Of a stretch of DNA of 64,000 bases, positions 25,421 to 36,500 are shown one piece after another (position 1 is the first letter of the stretch; the number at the start of each line of letters is the position of its first letter). The stretch is from Colwellia sp. 12G3. Lineage in GTDB: Bacteria > Pseudomonadota > Gammaproteobacteria > Enterobacterales > Alteromonadaceae. The notes under the pieces were generated by a model. That model ran no database searches. It had not been told where the DNA came from and worked only from the letters and a program-made list of their open reading frames with translations. The position numbers and the translations under genes were made by a program. Where the stretch lies: positions 248,001 to 312,000 of the forward strand of contig NZ_PJAQ01000066.1 in assembly GCF_002836775.1 (NCBI RefSeq), in the 5' to 3' direction.

Positions 25421-26458
25421 TTATTGGTAATTGGAAGGAGAAACTCCGGTCCACTTCTTAAACGCTCTTGAAAAACTCGATGGCGAGTTAAAACCTAATT
25501 TATAAGTAATTTGGGTTAAGGTCAGTGTGTTTTCTCTTAACAGCATTTGTGCATGTTTAATCTTTTTTGTTTTTAACAAGGTACTGAAGTCGGTATTAAA
25601 TCGCTTTAATTGTCGTTGTAACGTTTTTACGCTCACGTACATCTTGTCAGCTACAAAGACGATATTTAAATTATTCGAAGCAATGTTTTCCACAATCAAA
25701 CGCTCAATATCAGAAAATATTTTGAACTCTGACTTTGAGAACTTATTATCTATGAAGGGCTCTAAACCAAGATCATGAGTCGAGAATATATTTGTTGTAG
25801 CTAATGCCTTGTTGTTAAATACAATAATATATTCAGCTCTGTCATTATAAATCACAGGACAATCAAATATATTTTCTAAACACTGTCTTTTACTTTTCAA
25901 ATCTATAATGACATTTGAAATAATATCTGAATTAAAAGGAAACATTTGATTTATCATTTTATGCACTAAACATAGACCAATTTCCAATGTCGTTCTATGC
26001 AAACTAAATAACTCAACCCTCGATGAAATGACTAATGAGGTGTGCTCTGCTTTAACTGTGGTCACAACTTTAATCAATTCGTGCATTTGTTCACTAGCAA
26101 AGATAATTTTTTCTAGTAAATCACTAACAGATTTTGCATCAGCTATTATCACGCCGGTATAACGTAAAAAGTGAAGTTGAAAAACCTGAAAAATTGAAAT
26201 AGGTAACGCATCTAAGCCGTTATATATTTCAATGCTATCGTAAAGCTTTATCACCACGTCCTTATGAATAAAATTTAATTCATGTAAAGTAGCGACATCA
26301 ATACCTACCGACTCTAATAGATCATCTGCGGGTAAATTTTGTTGTTTTAAAGCAATATAAATAAGTCGAATCCAACTGCCATCTACGCGATATTTAGTCG
26401 CATAACCATATTTTTCACTATGAGTGATTTCTGAACTTAGATTCTTAGCCGGTTCCAT
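25421..26458 (-). CDS. AraC-family regulator with an arabinose-binding-like N-terminal domain
   Basis: The product of about 345 residues has an N-terminal domain of the type found in OruR/ArgR-like AraC regulators (roughly residues 20-210). Its C-terminal double helix-turn-helix contains MYVSVKTLQRQLKRFNTDFS and then ITYKLGFNSPSSFSRAFKKW, the second-helix signature of the family. A start at 26551 would add 31 residues with no conserved look and no ribosome-binding site. The nearer ATG has GGAAG but close spacing, so the start is uncertain. The targets are unknown. Confidence 0.85.
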   Translation of the reverse strand: MEPAKNLSSEITHSEKYGYATKYRVDGSWIRLIYIALKQQNLPADDLLESVGIDVATLHELNFIHKDVVIKLYDSIEIYNGLDALPISIFQVFQLHFLRYTGVIIADAKSVSDLLEKIIFASEQMHELIKVVTTVKAEHTSLVISSRVELFSLHRTTLEIGLCLVHKMINQMFPFNSDIISNVIIDLKSKRQCLENIFDCPVIYNDRAEYIIVFNNKALATTNIFSTHDLGLEPFIDNKFSKSEFKIFSDIERLIVENIASNNLNIVFVADKMYVSVKTLQRQLKRFNTDFSTLLKTKKIKHAQMLLRENTLTLTQITYKLGFNSPSSFSRAFKKWTGVSPSNYQ

Positions 26459-26551
26459 AGACTTCCAATGTAGGTTTATCTCATATAATTCACAATTAGT
26501 ATTCGATAAACTAATAACTGCGGTAGGGCTTCCAATTTCTCCCTTAATCAT

Positions 26552-27340
26552 AGACTTTTCTGTAGTGTTAACATTAACCAGTGACGACTTTTTCTAACCA
26601 ATTAAGGTCATGTATATTACGTATAGATAATTTTTGTGTGATTTTCGTACAAAAGAAGCGTGCAGCATTTTATTTAGCAATGACTAAAAACTGTTTAGTA
26701 AATCTAGCGTTGAAAGCAATATAAAATAAAGGGGGTATTGAAGGTCACAAAGAGTTATTAAGTATATGGATGGTAGAAAGGGCCTTTTCCTATTACCAGT
26801 TCTACTTATTATTCCCAAGTGCAAATACTATAAAAGGAGCGCTATAGGTTAATATTCCGGTATCAAGGTATATTTGATTGAGAAAATAAAGTATCAAATT
26901 GATTGATTACTAATAAAAGACTACCGAAAAGTACCGCGACCAGCAGCGCTTTCATATAAATTTCAGCCAATTTTATGAACCAATGAGTGAAGCTATAATG
27001 TAAGTAATAACAAGATAATAAAGGCACTAGGTAGCTAAAAAAGAGCATTGATTTATCGACTTTGCCTTAGCGCAATTTGCTAATAAATAGCGTGCCAATA
27101 ACTCATAACGGGTAGTTTTTCAGCGCCAAGACAGGCCTTCTAGAAACTGCACACCTATCGACTACTAACTCAGACGATGCTCCCATTATGCTTAACGTTG
27201 AAACCGATCGTCTAAAGAGTGGCGGGAATAGCAGTAATATGACAACTAGTATCATTTGAATAATAAATACAGTTTATTAGTTGCTTCTGTTACTTTAGTT
27301 TTAACAAAAAATAATGTGTCAATTTAAGGATAAGCCTCCC
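26552..27340. other. Long intergenic region with one doubtful small ORF and one coding-like fragment
   Basis: Besides the doubtful membrane ORF at 26863-27048, a plus-strand frame is open from 27116 to the TGA at 27257-27259. It reads through SAKTGLLETAHLSTTNSDDA and VETDRLKSGGNSSN. It has no start codon and looks like the tail of a lost gene. Nothing else is recognised. Confidence 0.35.
26863..27048 (-). CDS. Possible small membrane protein
   Basis: The 61-residue frame encodes two hydrophobic segments. The second half (MKALLVAVLFGSLLLVINQF, then DTLFSQS) resembles the N-terminal part of NrtS-like small membrane proteins, and the first half (SYLVPLLSCYY) resembles their C-terminal part. The order is therefore reversed compared with that family. 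No good ribosome-binding site is seen. It may be a rearranged remnant or a chance frame. Confidence 0.3.
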   Translation of the reverse strand: MLFFSYLVPLLSCYYLHYSFTHWFIKLAEIYMKALLVAVLFGSLLLVINQFDTLFSQSNIP

Positions 27341-27990
<650 letters not shown>

Positions 27991-28012
27991 GCTCGATGCG
28001 AGTAGGTTAAAG

Positions 28013-28042
28013 ACAAAACCAGCAATTGTGCTGGTTTTTTAT
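28013..28042 (+). terminator. Terminator after the HdeD-like gene
   Basis: AAAACCAGCA and TGCTGGTTTT form a 10-bp stem with an ATTG loop, followed by six T residues. This is a textbook intrinsic terminator. Confidence 0.9.
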
Positions 28043-28301
28043 TTTCCTATATTTTCATGTGTTTGCTACAAATAGTATAAATTCACCTCCATTTCCCCCT
28101 CGTCTAACCAATCATTAGTAATCTTCATTTTATATATAGTACCTACCATTATGGTTTTTGGTTATTTTGAATATTCACGTTATAAATAATCACTGGCTGG
28201 ATAAAAAAAGACCACTAATCTATTGTGATTTCGACTGGTCTAACGTCATACCAGTTTAAATTACAATAATAAAAATAATTATAAAAAAGATTGGGGAAAA
28301 T

Positions 28302-29354
28302 ATGAATATAATCAAAATTTCAGCTGCTATTGTAGCCGTTGGTTTAGCACTTTGTTCAACTGACGCGTACAGCAAAGAATATAAAATAGTGCTTATCCAT
28401 GGCTTACAGCCACAACAATTAATATCCGACGGTAATGTCACCGAAAGTGGCCAAAATTATTGGAAAGGTTATTGGAATGATCTAAGTGATGCCCGCATTG
28501 ATTGGCCCTCATATGAACGAATCGAAGGTAAAATTGCAACAGATTATCTTTGGCCAAAGTTAAAATCTTTTTCAGAAAGTAACTTCTGTGATCCTGGCTG
28601 TATATTTGTCACTCACTCTACCGGTGATTTAGTGGCGCGTTATATAATTGAGAACCAAGAAACATGGTTAGAAAATGCTGGCTTAGCACCACTTAATATC
28701 GTTGCTACTTTTGATATTGCTGGTGCTGGTGGTGGCAGTGAACTCGCAGATTTAGCGGTAAGTGTTGCTCAAAACACTGAAAGTTGGACTTTTCTTATCG
28801 AGGCGGCTTTAGAAGCCTGGTTAGGTGGCGACCTTAGTGATGAAATGGGCGTACTGCATGATTTAAAAGTCAATAATGCGAGGCAGCTTGCACCATTTCC
28901 TGATGCTAGAATTCCTCGTTTACGCTTTGTTGGTGATTCAAGTGAATACTTAGGGGTTACTAGCCCATTTATTCAAGGTCATGATGACGGTGTTGTTGGC
29001 AGCCATTCCTCGTGTGGCGGAAATCGCCAAGGACATTTTGGCAGTTGTAGTTCGCAAGTAGCCTTTAACGGTAAAATTACTAATCAAGACAATGCTGTTT
29101 CAGGTTTTATGCCATACCATTATCCAATGCTTATGGGTGAAGACTATAGCCATGGCTCATTACTTGAAACACAGCAAGCAGGTAAAGTTACCGCAGCAAG
29201 TGATCAGAAAAACTTGTTATCTGGCGAGAGTATTCATTTTGATACCTACACCCAAACTTCTGGTTGGTGGCTGTGGAAAAGCAATTATCTATACGTAGAA
29301 AATTCAAATAATGACAGTATGTCAACGCTAATTTATGACGCGATTCCTAACTAA
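28302..29354 (+). CDS. Secreted lipase/esterase-like alpha/beta hydrolase
   Basis: The 350-residue protein has a signal peptide (about residues 1-23, DAYSK junction). Its alpha/beta-hydrolase core has KIVLIHGLQP (oxyanion HG), the nucleophile elbow FVTHSTGDLVARYII with Ser106, where the usual first Gly of GxSxG is Thr, and later GHDDGVVGSHSS with candidate Asp/His residues. Four cysteines in the CDPGC and CGG/CSS words suggest disulfides in an exported enzyme. It resembles bacterial triacylglycerol lipases, with the substrate unknown. GGGGA precedes the ATG. The following gene, 80 bp downstream, is probably its operon partner. Confidence 0.8.
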   Translation: MNIIKISAAIVAVGLALCSTDAYSKEYKIVLIHGLQPQQLISDGNVTESGQNYWKGYWNDLSDARIDWPSYERIEGKIATDYLWPKLKSFSESNFCDPGCIFVTHSTGDLVARYIIENQETWLENAGLAPLNIVATFDIAGAGGGSELADLAVSVAQNTESWTFLIEAALEAWLGGDLSDEMGVLHDLKVNNARQLAPFPDARIPRLRFVGDSSEYLGVTSPFIQGHDDGVVGSHSSCGGNRQGHFGSCSSQVAFNGKITNQDNAVSGFMPYHYPMLMGEDYSHGSLLETQQAGKVTAASDQKNLLSGESIHFDTYTQTSGWWLWKSNYLYVENSNNDSMSTLIYDAIPN

Positions 29355-29434
29355 GCAATATAGGTAGGGCTGTTGTTATTTCTAAGTAAATCACGAAATT
29401 TCAACAGCCTATTAAACAGGAAAGTGAATGAATT

Positions 29435-30487
29435 ATGAAAAACAGCAAATTTTTAAAACGCATGGTGACAATGAGTATTGTTGTTGTCACTGTTTGGATT
29501 TTTTGGCCATCAATACCACAGCAACACATAATGGTTAATAAACCAATAACAAAAATGCCACGCCTAGAAGTTACACATCAGCCAGTTGAAGCGGTTAAAA
29601 CTAATGCTGTACTTGCACTTACGTCAGAAAAAATAACGTCAAATGATTCAGCGACCCTAGTCGCCAAAGCGTATGCCGCAGAATTAACTTTTCCCTCATA
29701 CTCTCAACCACTAACCGATAAAGATTTTGATCGTTTGCAGCCAAATCATTTCAATCCACAATCAATTCCTGTGGACGATGAAGGGACTCAAGTCACAGCG
29801 TCATTATCAAAGTATCGTTATACCTATCCAGAGCAGGTGTTAGCGACACTTACAGGAGAAAAAATTGACAATGCTGAACTGCAACTCGTTGACCTGACTA
29901 ACGGAAAATTATTATTAACCAGCAAGTTTGAACAAGATGAAAAGGGTTGGTATGCACAATTGGACGGCAAACAAGATTTCCCAGCGCAACTGCAAGCGAC
30001 AATAAAAGCAACTGTTAATGGTAAAAATATTACCATTGCGTTATCGCTGAAATATGTTGATTCAGTCGCCACCCTAGAAGGGTTCAATTCAGCAATTAAT
30101 CAAGATGCAGATATGGTGCTGCAAGCGAACCTAACGACAAGACAGAAAGGCCTATATCGAGTACGGGCAAACTTATTTGATGCGAACAACCAACCCATTG
30201 CACACTTAGTAAGTAAAGAAAAACTCAATATAGGCAATGCTCATATAAATTTAAAAGCGCATCAATCTGTATTACAAGGGAAACAAGGACCATTTTATTT
30301 ATCGACCTTCTCAATCGAATTAATGTCGCCAGCACCAGGAAAACCAAAAAAATACGGAAATAGCGACATTAAGAAATATGTAATAAAAGATTTTGAGGTG
30401 TCTAGTTTAAGTCATACGCCCTATCAACCTTCTGAACAGGAGCAACAAAGATTGCGACTATTACAGAATATGGCTGGCGGAGGATGA
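29435..30487 (+). CDS. Membrane-anchored periplasmic protein, partner of the lipase gene
   Basis: The 350-residue protein has an N-terminal membrane anchor (about residues 9-26) and then an exported region rich in beta strands. The region includes KYRYTYPEQVLATLTG and a C-terminal Ig-like part (GPFYLSTFSIELMSPAPG). I do not recognise the family. Its anchor and its place behind a secreted lipase recall lipase-specific foldases (Lif), but the Lif signature RxxFDYxLSA is not seen, so that role is only a possibility. It could also be an adhesin-like or regulatory subunit. A perfect terminator hairpin follows. Confidence 0.65.
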   Translation: MKNSKFLKRMVTMSIVVVTVWIFWPSIPQQHIMVNKPITKMPRLEVTHQPVEAVKTNAVLALTSEKITSNDSATLVAKAYAAELTFPSYSQPLTDKDFDRLQPNHFNPQSIPVDDEGTQVTASLSKYRYTYPEQVLATLTGEKIDNAELQLVDLTNGKLLLTSKFEQDEKGWYAQLDGKQDFPAQLQATIKATVNGKNITIALSLKYVDSVATLEGFNSAINQDADMVLQANLTTRQKGLYRVRANLFDANNQPIAHLVSKEKLNIGNAHINLKAHQSVLQGKQGPFYLSTFSIELMSPAPGKPKKYGNSDIKKYVIKDFEVSSLSHTPYQPSEQEQQRLRLLQNMAGGG

Positions 30488-30505
30488 ATAACTAGAATGG
30501 CTGAT

Positions 30506-30536
30506 AGCGATAGAAAACTACCTTTTCTATCGCTTG
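30506..30536 (+). terminator. Terminator of the lipase operon
   Basis: AGCGATAGAAAA (30506-30517) is fully complementary to TTTTCTATCGCT (30523-30534), with a 5-nt loop. Confidence 0.75.
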
Positions 30537-30652
30537 GCATATATTTAGACACCTGATATATCCCAATCTTAGCCAGTTTAGTACGTCACACTTTGCGCCA
30601 AGTCTTAGATAACTTGAACTGTCACCTTAACCATTTATAGTTGAATGAATGA

Positions 30653-32992
30653 TTAGTACTGGTGTAAAGCATAACCACCTTTCAAGTGTCCTACATTTTC
30701 AAAACCTAACCGACCTAGTGCTTGAGCCGCTAATTGAGAGCGACTACCACTGCGGCAGACTAAGACTAACTCTTGTTTTTTATCCTGTTGATGCTCTTGT
30801 ACAAATTGCACTAATCGAGTCAAAGGCACATTATTTGTGAATTTTTCATCGTGTTGTAGAGCATATTCATGTGGTTCACGGATATCAATCAACTTCATTT
30901 TATTCGATTTTTTTACTGCTTCAATTAAGCTAGCACTATTATATTCGCGTACTACAACTTTCTGGCAAGCACCGCCTAAAGTACTATTGAGCGCGCCACA
31001 CATAATTTCACTGCCTGACTCATCAATAATTTTTTTATCCATTTTTACTTTTTCAATAGAGAACTCTTCAGTATTTATTTCACATTTCATTACTTGGCTG
31101 AGTAGCGAGTTACGTGCTATTTCCGTGGCAATACTGGTAGTAAATTCGTTGTGATAATCATGACTAGGACAAATAAGACTATCCTTGCCAATCAATGCAT
31201 TTACTAATTGTAAACTTGAGTACATTGCTGGTGCGCTGCTGGTTGAGAAATTTGTTCTACCAAGGCTGTCCATTAAAATTAGGTCACCACAAAAGGCATA
31301 ATGTACTTGTAATTTTTCTGTTGGATCAGTGACTGGTTCACATAATAATAAGCTAATGCTGTCATCAGTATGTCCAGGTGTTTCGACTTTAACCAACCAC
31401 TTATCACCTAGGGTGATGTATTGGTATTCTTGACCATTAATGTTTGTTTTGTTCGCATCAGCTGGCCAGCCAAGAGCGTCAGATTTTTGCTTAGCTAAAC
31501 ACTCCTTTGCAATACTTGTACGGCAAGACTCATGATCTGCATGGCCGTGGGTATCAATAACTGCGACTAAATCAAGTCCTCGACAAGTCAGTAATGTTTG
31601 CAGACGTGCAGTAACTTCAGCTAATGGGTCAATAAACAGAGCTGATTGCGTTTTTTTATCGACATATAACCAACTACAACTGCCACCCACTTTAAATTGC
31701 ACCAGACCATCTAACTCAGTTTTATCGGTGATGCTATTTGCGTCCATGGTATGCGTATCAATACTATTTGTGTCAAGAGTGAGACAGCTTTGTACCAATG
31801 CTTGGGCAGCTGAAATTATTCGGCTACAAGCTATGTCAATTTCCCCTTGGGTCATTGCGGGACCAAATGACATTCTTATAGCGGATTCACTTTGCCATGC
31901 AGGCAGCCCCATGGCATCTAAGACGAAACTACGTGTTACTTTAGAGCTACAAGCTGAGCCTGAGCTAACACGAACATTTGCCGCGTCGAATAAATCCATA
32001 ATCTCTTTAGAGCTAAAGCCAGGAATCGCAAAATTAATGGTGGTTGCTACTGAGTTTTCAAAACTATGATTAAAAACAATGTCAGGGAAAGCTTGTGTTA
32101 ATGCTGAGACTATTTGATGGCGAAATAAATGTAAGGTTTCTACTGGAGCAAAGCTAGATTCACTTTCACCTAACAACATACTAAATATTACGCTTAACGC
32201 AGCTAAACCCGGTAAGTTTTCGGTGCCAGAACGTAGACCGCTTTCTTGACCGCCACCGGCAATAATAGCGGTAAACGGTGCGTTTTCTTTAACGTACATA
32301 AAACCAATACCCTTAGGAGCATAAAGCTTATGTCCACTAAAAGGGGCATAGTCAATACTGGTTTGTGCTAAGTCTACGTTTGTTTTACCTAACGCTTGCA
32401 CGCAATCTACCATCCACGCTGTACTTGGGTTATTGGACCGTATGGTTTCGTCTAATAAACTTATGTCTTGGTAAACGCCGGTTTCATTGTTAACGGCCAT
32501 GGTACAAATCATCAAGGCATTTGGTACTTCTTTAGCGATGAAGTCCATATCAAGTTGACCCATACTATCTACGGGGATCGCTTTTACTTCGGCGTTTATC
32601 TCAAGAATTTCATTCCAGTGCTTAAGTGATTCAGGTACCGCTTTATGCTCAGTTGCACCATATAAAAGACAATAGGTTTTAGTGGCATCTAGTGTTTTTT
32701 TTGCATGCAGTAATGCCGACAAAATAGCCGTTTGAATGCCTTCAGTTGCGCCACTGGTAAATATAATTTTACCTGCTCCAGCACCGACAATTTTTTTAGC
32801 TTGTTGTCTGGTTTTATCCATTATCTGTTTGGCTTGAAGGCCGGTAATATGACTACTGCTCGGGTTACCAAAAAGTGTTTCCATGGTCGCTAAAGCTGCA
32901 GCGGCCGCTTGCGGTAAAACTTGAGTGGTGGCATTAGCATCTAGGTAAATTAAACTAAGTGGCTGTGCTGTATTTTTAGTTAATAGGGTCAT
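30653..32992 (-). CDS. Three-domain fusion: cysteine desulfurase, metallo-beta-lactamase fold, rhodanese
   Basis: The 779-residue protein joins three sulfur-related enzymes in one chain. Residues about 12-395 form a NifS/IscS-type class V aminotransferase with SSSHITGLQAK, TSGATEGIQ, the PLP lysine Lys222 in FSGHKLYAPKG and the catalytic-loop cysteine Cys348 in SSGSACSSKV. Residues about 425-640 form a metallo-beta-lactamase fold like ETHE1 persulfide dioxygenase: HGHADH (His482, His484, Asp486, His487), TPGHTDDS, FCGDLIL and CPSHDY. Residues about 680-779 form a rhodanese with MKLIDIREPHEY and the active-loop Cys746 in CRSGSRS. The likely path is Cys to persulfide, then oxidation or transfer inside one protein. 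No isc or suf genes are nearby. Every catalytic motif looks intact. Confidence 0.88.
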   Translation of the reverse strand: MTLLTKNTAQPLSLIYLDANATTQVLPQAAAAALATMETLFGNPSSSHITGLQAKQIMDKTRQQAKKIVGAGAGKIIFTSGATEGIQTAILSALLHAKKTLDATKTYCLLYGATEHKAVPESLKHWNEILEINAEVKAIPVDSMGQLDMDFIAKEVPNALMICTMAVNNETGVYQDISLLDETIRSNNPSTAWMVDCVQALGKTNVDLAQTSIDYAPFSGHKLYAPKGIGFMYVKENAPFTAIIAGGGQESGLRSGTENLPGLAALSVIFSMLLGESESSFAPVETLHLFRHQIVSALTQAFPDIVFNHSFENSVATTINFAIPGFSSKEIMDLFDAANVRVSSGSACSSKVTRSFVLDAMGLPAWQSESAIRMSFGPAMTQGEIDIACSRIISAAQALVQSCLTLDTNSIDTHTMDANSITDKTELDGLVQFKVGGSCSWLYVDKKTQSALFIDPLAEVTARLQTLLTCRGLDLVAVIDTHGHADHESCRTSIAKECLAKQKSDALGWPADANKTNINGQEYQYITLGDKWLVKVETPGHTDDSISLLLCEPVTDPTEKLQVHYAFCGDLILMDSLGRTNFSTSSAPAMYSSLQLVNALIGKDSLICPSHDYHNEFTTSIATEIARNSLLSQVMKCEINTEEFSIEKVKMDKKIIDESGSEIMCGALNSTLGGACQKVVVREYNSASLIEAVKKSNKMKLIDIREPHEYALQHDEKFTNNVPLTRLVQFVQEHQQDKKQELVLVCRSGSRSQLAAQALGRLGFENVGHLKGGYALHQY

Positions 32993-33544
32993 GAAATTCT
33001 CTCAAGTTATGTTGTTAATGCTTACTGAGAAATGCCAGTAATTAACAATGCTGTACATAAGTTAATTATTTCATGATGTTGTCGGTTTTGTTTTGCGTAT
33101 TAGCTATGTAAATCGCGGTGAGGGAGTTTTTAATTTCTAAATTACCCTTTTTTTGGAAACAATAATTCTTTAATGCTGTTTAAGCATGGTATTTAATCTA
33201 TGAAACGGTTTAATTAGAAAATAATAATTCGTCTTGATTTTGAAGGGTGACAGTCTGAATAGTACTGAAATTAACCGTTTTGATGAATGAAGATTTAATA
33301 GGTTTTCAGGTAAAGTCAAACCAGTAACCCGTGCCTCTCATATTTATTGAGTGATTATTATTCAGTTTTAATAACGAAGGTGCGAAATGGTTTGCGCTAT
33401 TAAGATAATCATATTAAGTTTATCTGTTTTTATTAATAAAGTAATTTTTGTCGATAAATATCATTATTTATAATAAAGCATAAACATAGTTAGCTGAATG
33501 GTTGTTAATTGAGTAGTCATAACATTTATAGGGCATCGTGAGTT
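32993..33544. other. Intergenic region between two divergent genes
   Basis: The AT-rich spacer of 550 bp separates the fusion gene (minus) and the M60-like gene (plus). No gene, strong hairpin or clear promoter was recognised. Confidence 0.4.
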
Positions 33545-36500
33545 TTGATCAAAATTAATAGTAGTAAATATCTAAGAGTATTGTTGTGTACAACGATATT
33601 ATTCGGTTGTGGTAGTGGAAGTGAAGAAACAGCAGTAAGTAACCCGCCAGAGGAGATAGTGCCAGATACGGATCCTGTTAGTGAAGCTATAACCGTCGAT
33701 GCGGGGACAGATATCACCCTTTATAATAATGAAGTATTAACGTTAACAGGCTCAACTAATCTAGCCGGCTTAAGCTATTTATGGAGCCAAGTAAGCGGTG
33801 ATACAGTCATAATTACTTCACATGATAGTGCTAGTGCAACGGTGGCGTTGAGTAATATCGCTCACGATAGTAAGTTAGTCTTTAAGCTAACGGTGTCTGA
33901 TTCTAAGGGAAACAGTGAAGCAGATAGCATTACCGTTATTGTGCAAGATAAAGTCAGCGCAGCTATGATCTCTGGCGATCCTTCTTTATTACCAGATACT
34001 CCTGAGTCGATTCTAAATCGCATATTGTCGGTAATTGAAGCAGAAAAAATCGAGAATGAACAAGCTTTACAAGCTATTTATGGTGATAGCAGTATCAGTT
34101 ATTTGCCTAGTCAACATTCTCAGTTTGTTAGTTTTAAACAGCGTGAAGGTGTTTACCCGCTTATTCGTGGCAACAAAGGCCTTAATTTAGCGGCGGCAGT
34201 GAATATCAATGGTCAACATAACGCAGCTTTTGGTACCAACATCATCAGAAGCTTTTATGATGGGGCGTATTTAGAATATGAACCTCACTTTGCTAATTTG
34301 TTGGCTTGGTTACTTAAACGTGACAGTGCAACGTTAGCGGATAAAACAACAGTCAAATTAGCTTTGATGGATGGCACTACGGCATGGAGAACCAGCGAAT
34401 GGTTAACAGCTAAGTATACCAATTGGACAGTTACTCACTGTACTATTGAAAGTGAGCTCAACAACTGTCTTAGTGATGCTGATTTAGTGATTACGGGTTC
34501 AAATAACGATGCTAGTAGTGAGATAGCCCTTGCTGCACTCCAAAGTGCACAAGCAAATGATGCCGCCTTATTATATGTACATTTACATAGTTGGAATTCA
34601 AACGCGTTAACGGTATCAATATTGTCGCAAATGAACCTGATTATGCAAGGCTCTGGCGGACCGGGTAACTATTTCAGCCAAGACACAGCGACGTGGGATA
34701 ACTACCAACAAATGTTAGCGGCAGGTTGGGAACTCAATGATATTTACCAGCTAGTTACTGACTTAAAAGCAAAGGTTTTTTCTTTTGATATCAGTAGCTG
34801 TGCAACAACTTGTGATGATGCTTTTAACTCTGATTTTAAAGCCATAGTACAAAGCCTTCGCATTTCAATGAATGGCTTTGACCGAGACAAGGTTGATATC
34901 TTTGCCAGTGAGTTATACCAAATTGAGAAATTATTGGTTTTACTAGCCGATTTTTATCGCCAATCTATTAGCTACCCAATGAATGTTGGCACAACACCCG
35001 CGAATGAGTTTTTACAAGCATATTTTGCTGATCATCTGGTTTACAACACGCGCGACTTTAATATGCTGCAAAAAGATTTAGGAAATTTTAGTCGCACTGA
35101 TTTTAGTCATGTCACGCCTTCAAGCAAAACGTTAAACATTACGAGTAAAGTCAGTTTTCGTTCAACGGGAGTCTATGCGTTACCAGGTCAAACAATGACG
35201 ATTAGTCGTACTGATAATAGTGAAGTAGACGTTTCTGTCTTTATTAATACTCAACGCTCAGCATCAACCCATGAGTTTGATGGCAATGGTTATAACAGAC
35301 CGAAATATTTACAGTCCGTGGCGGTTAGTATTGAATCAGGTGAAACTATCACGTTAAATTCACCTTATGGCGGACCAGTGCAACTTAAATTTAGTGTGAA
35401 TGATAAAGCGGTGGCAATTAACTTTAGTAATATCGGTCAACACCCTCATTGGGCAAGCGCTTCCGATAATGAAAGTTTTGCTGAAAAAATGACGGCTGCA
35501 GATTTTGATTGGGCAGAGATTGTTACGCCCAATTTTGAAATTCATTCTCAGTTACCAAAAATGAATGCATCACTAAGTAATGTTTATTTTCCAAGCGCCG
35601 CCGAAATTGCAGCGGGTACAGAGCAATATATTCATAACTTCGCTCATGTATTAGCGGGTTTTCAAGGTCCTGGTATTGATGTAGTGGCCGAAATTCATGA
35701 TTTTGCGAACGATAAAGGTTGGAGTATTGATAGCATAGATTATGTTAAACATATGAATGCCGACCAACCTACTTGTGGCTCAGGTTGTTCAGGAAATCCT
35801 TATGATGCCGGTTGGAATTTCAGCCCTATAGGACATGGTGATATACATGAATTTGGCCATGGTTTAGAAAAGAGCAAGTTTAGATTTTCAGGCTGGGATG
35901 GACACGCTTCAACAAATCCGTATTCGTATTACGCGAAAACACAATTTCATAAACTTACTAACACCGCTTCGTCATGCCAGAGCTTACCCTCGCAGGATAT
36001 GTTTAATACTTTAAAAGCAAGCCTTCTCGAGGCTGATGCTTTTGCTCATATGCAAGCGGCTAGTCTAACTAGTTGGAGTCAAGGCATGGCGATATATGTG
36101 CAGATGATGATGGCAGCACAAGAGCAAGGTGACTTGCTTGATGGCTGGCATTTATTAGCCCGTTTGCACATTCTATTACGTGAATTTGAACGTGCAGATA
36201 ATAACGATAATGACTGGTTAGCGAAACGTGATAGTTTAGGTTTTGGCAGTTTCACTCGTGCAGAGGCGCAAGCGCTCAACAACAATGACTGGTTAGTCAT
36301 TGCTATCTCTACAGTGACAGTACGTGATTATCGTGAGCTTTTAACCATGTGGGGCCTAAGTTTTAGCAGTGCGGCGTCATCGCAGGTCGCTAGTTTTGCC
36401 TATGCTCCTATAACACCTACTTTTTATAATACCTCAGGTAATGATTACTGTTTGGGCTTAGATAAAGCGCCAATAGCGATTAATGATCGAGATGGTGATG

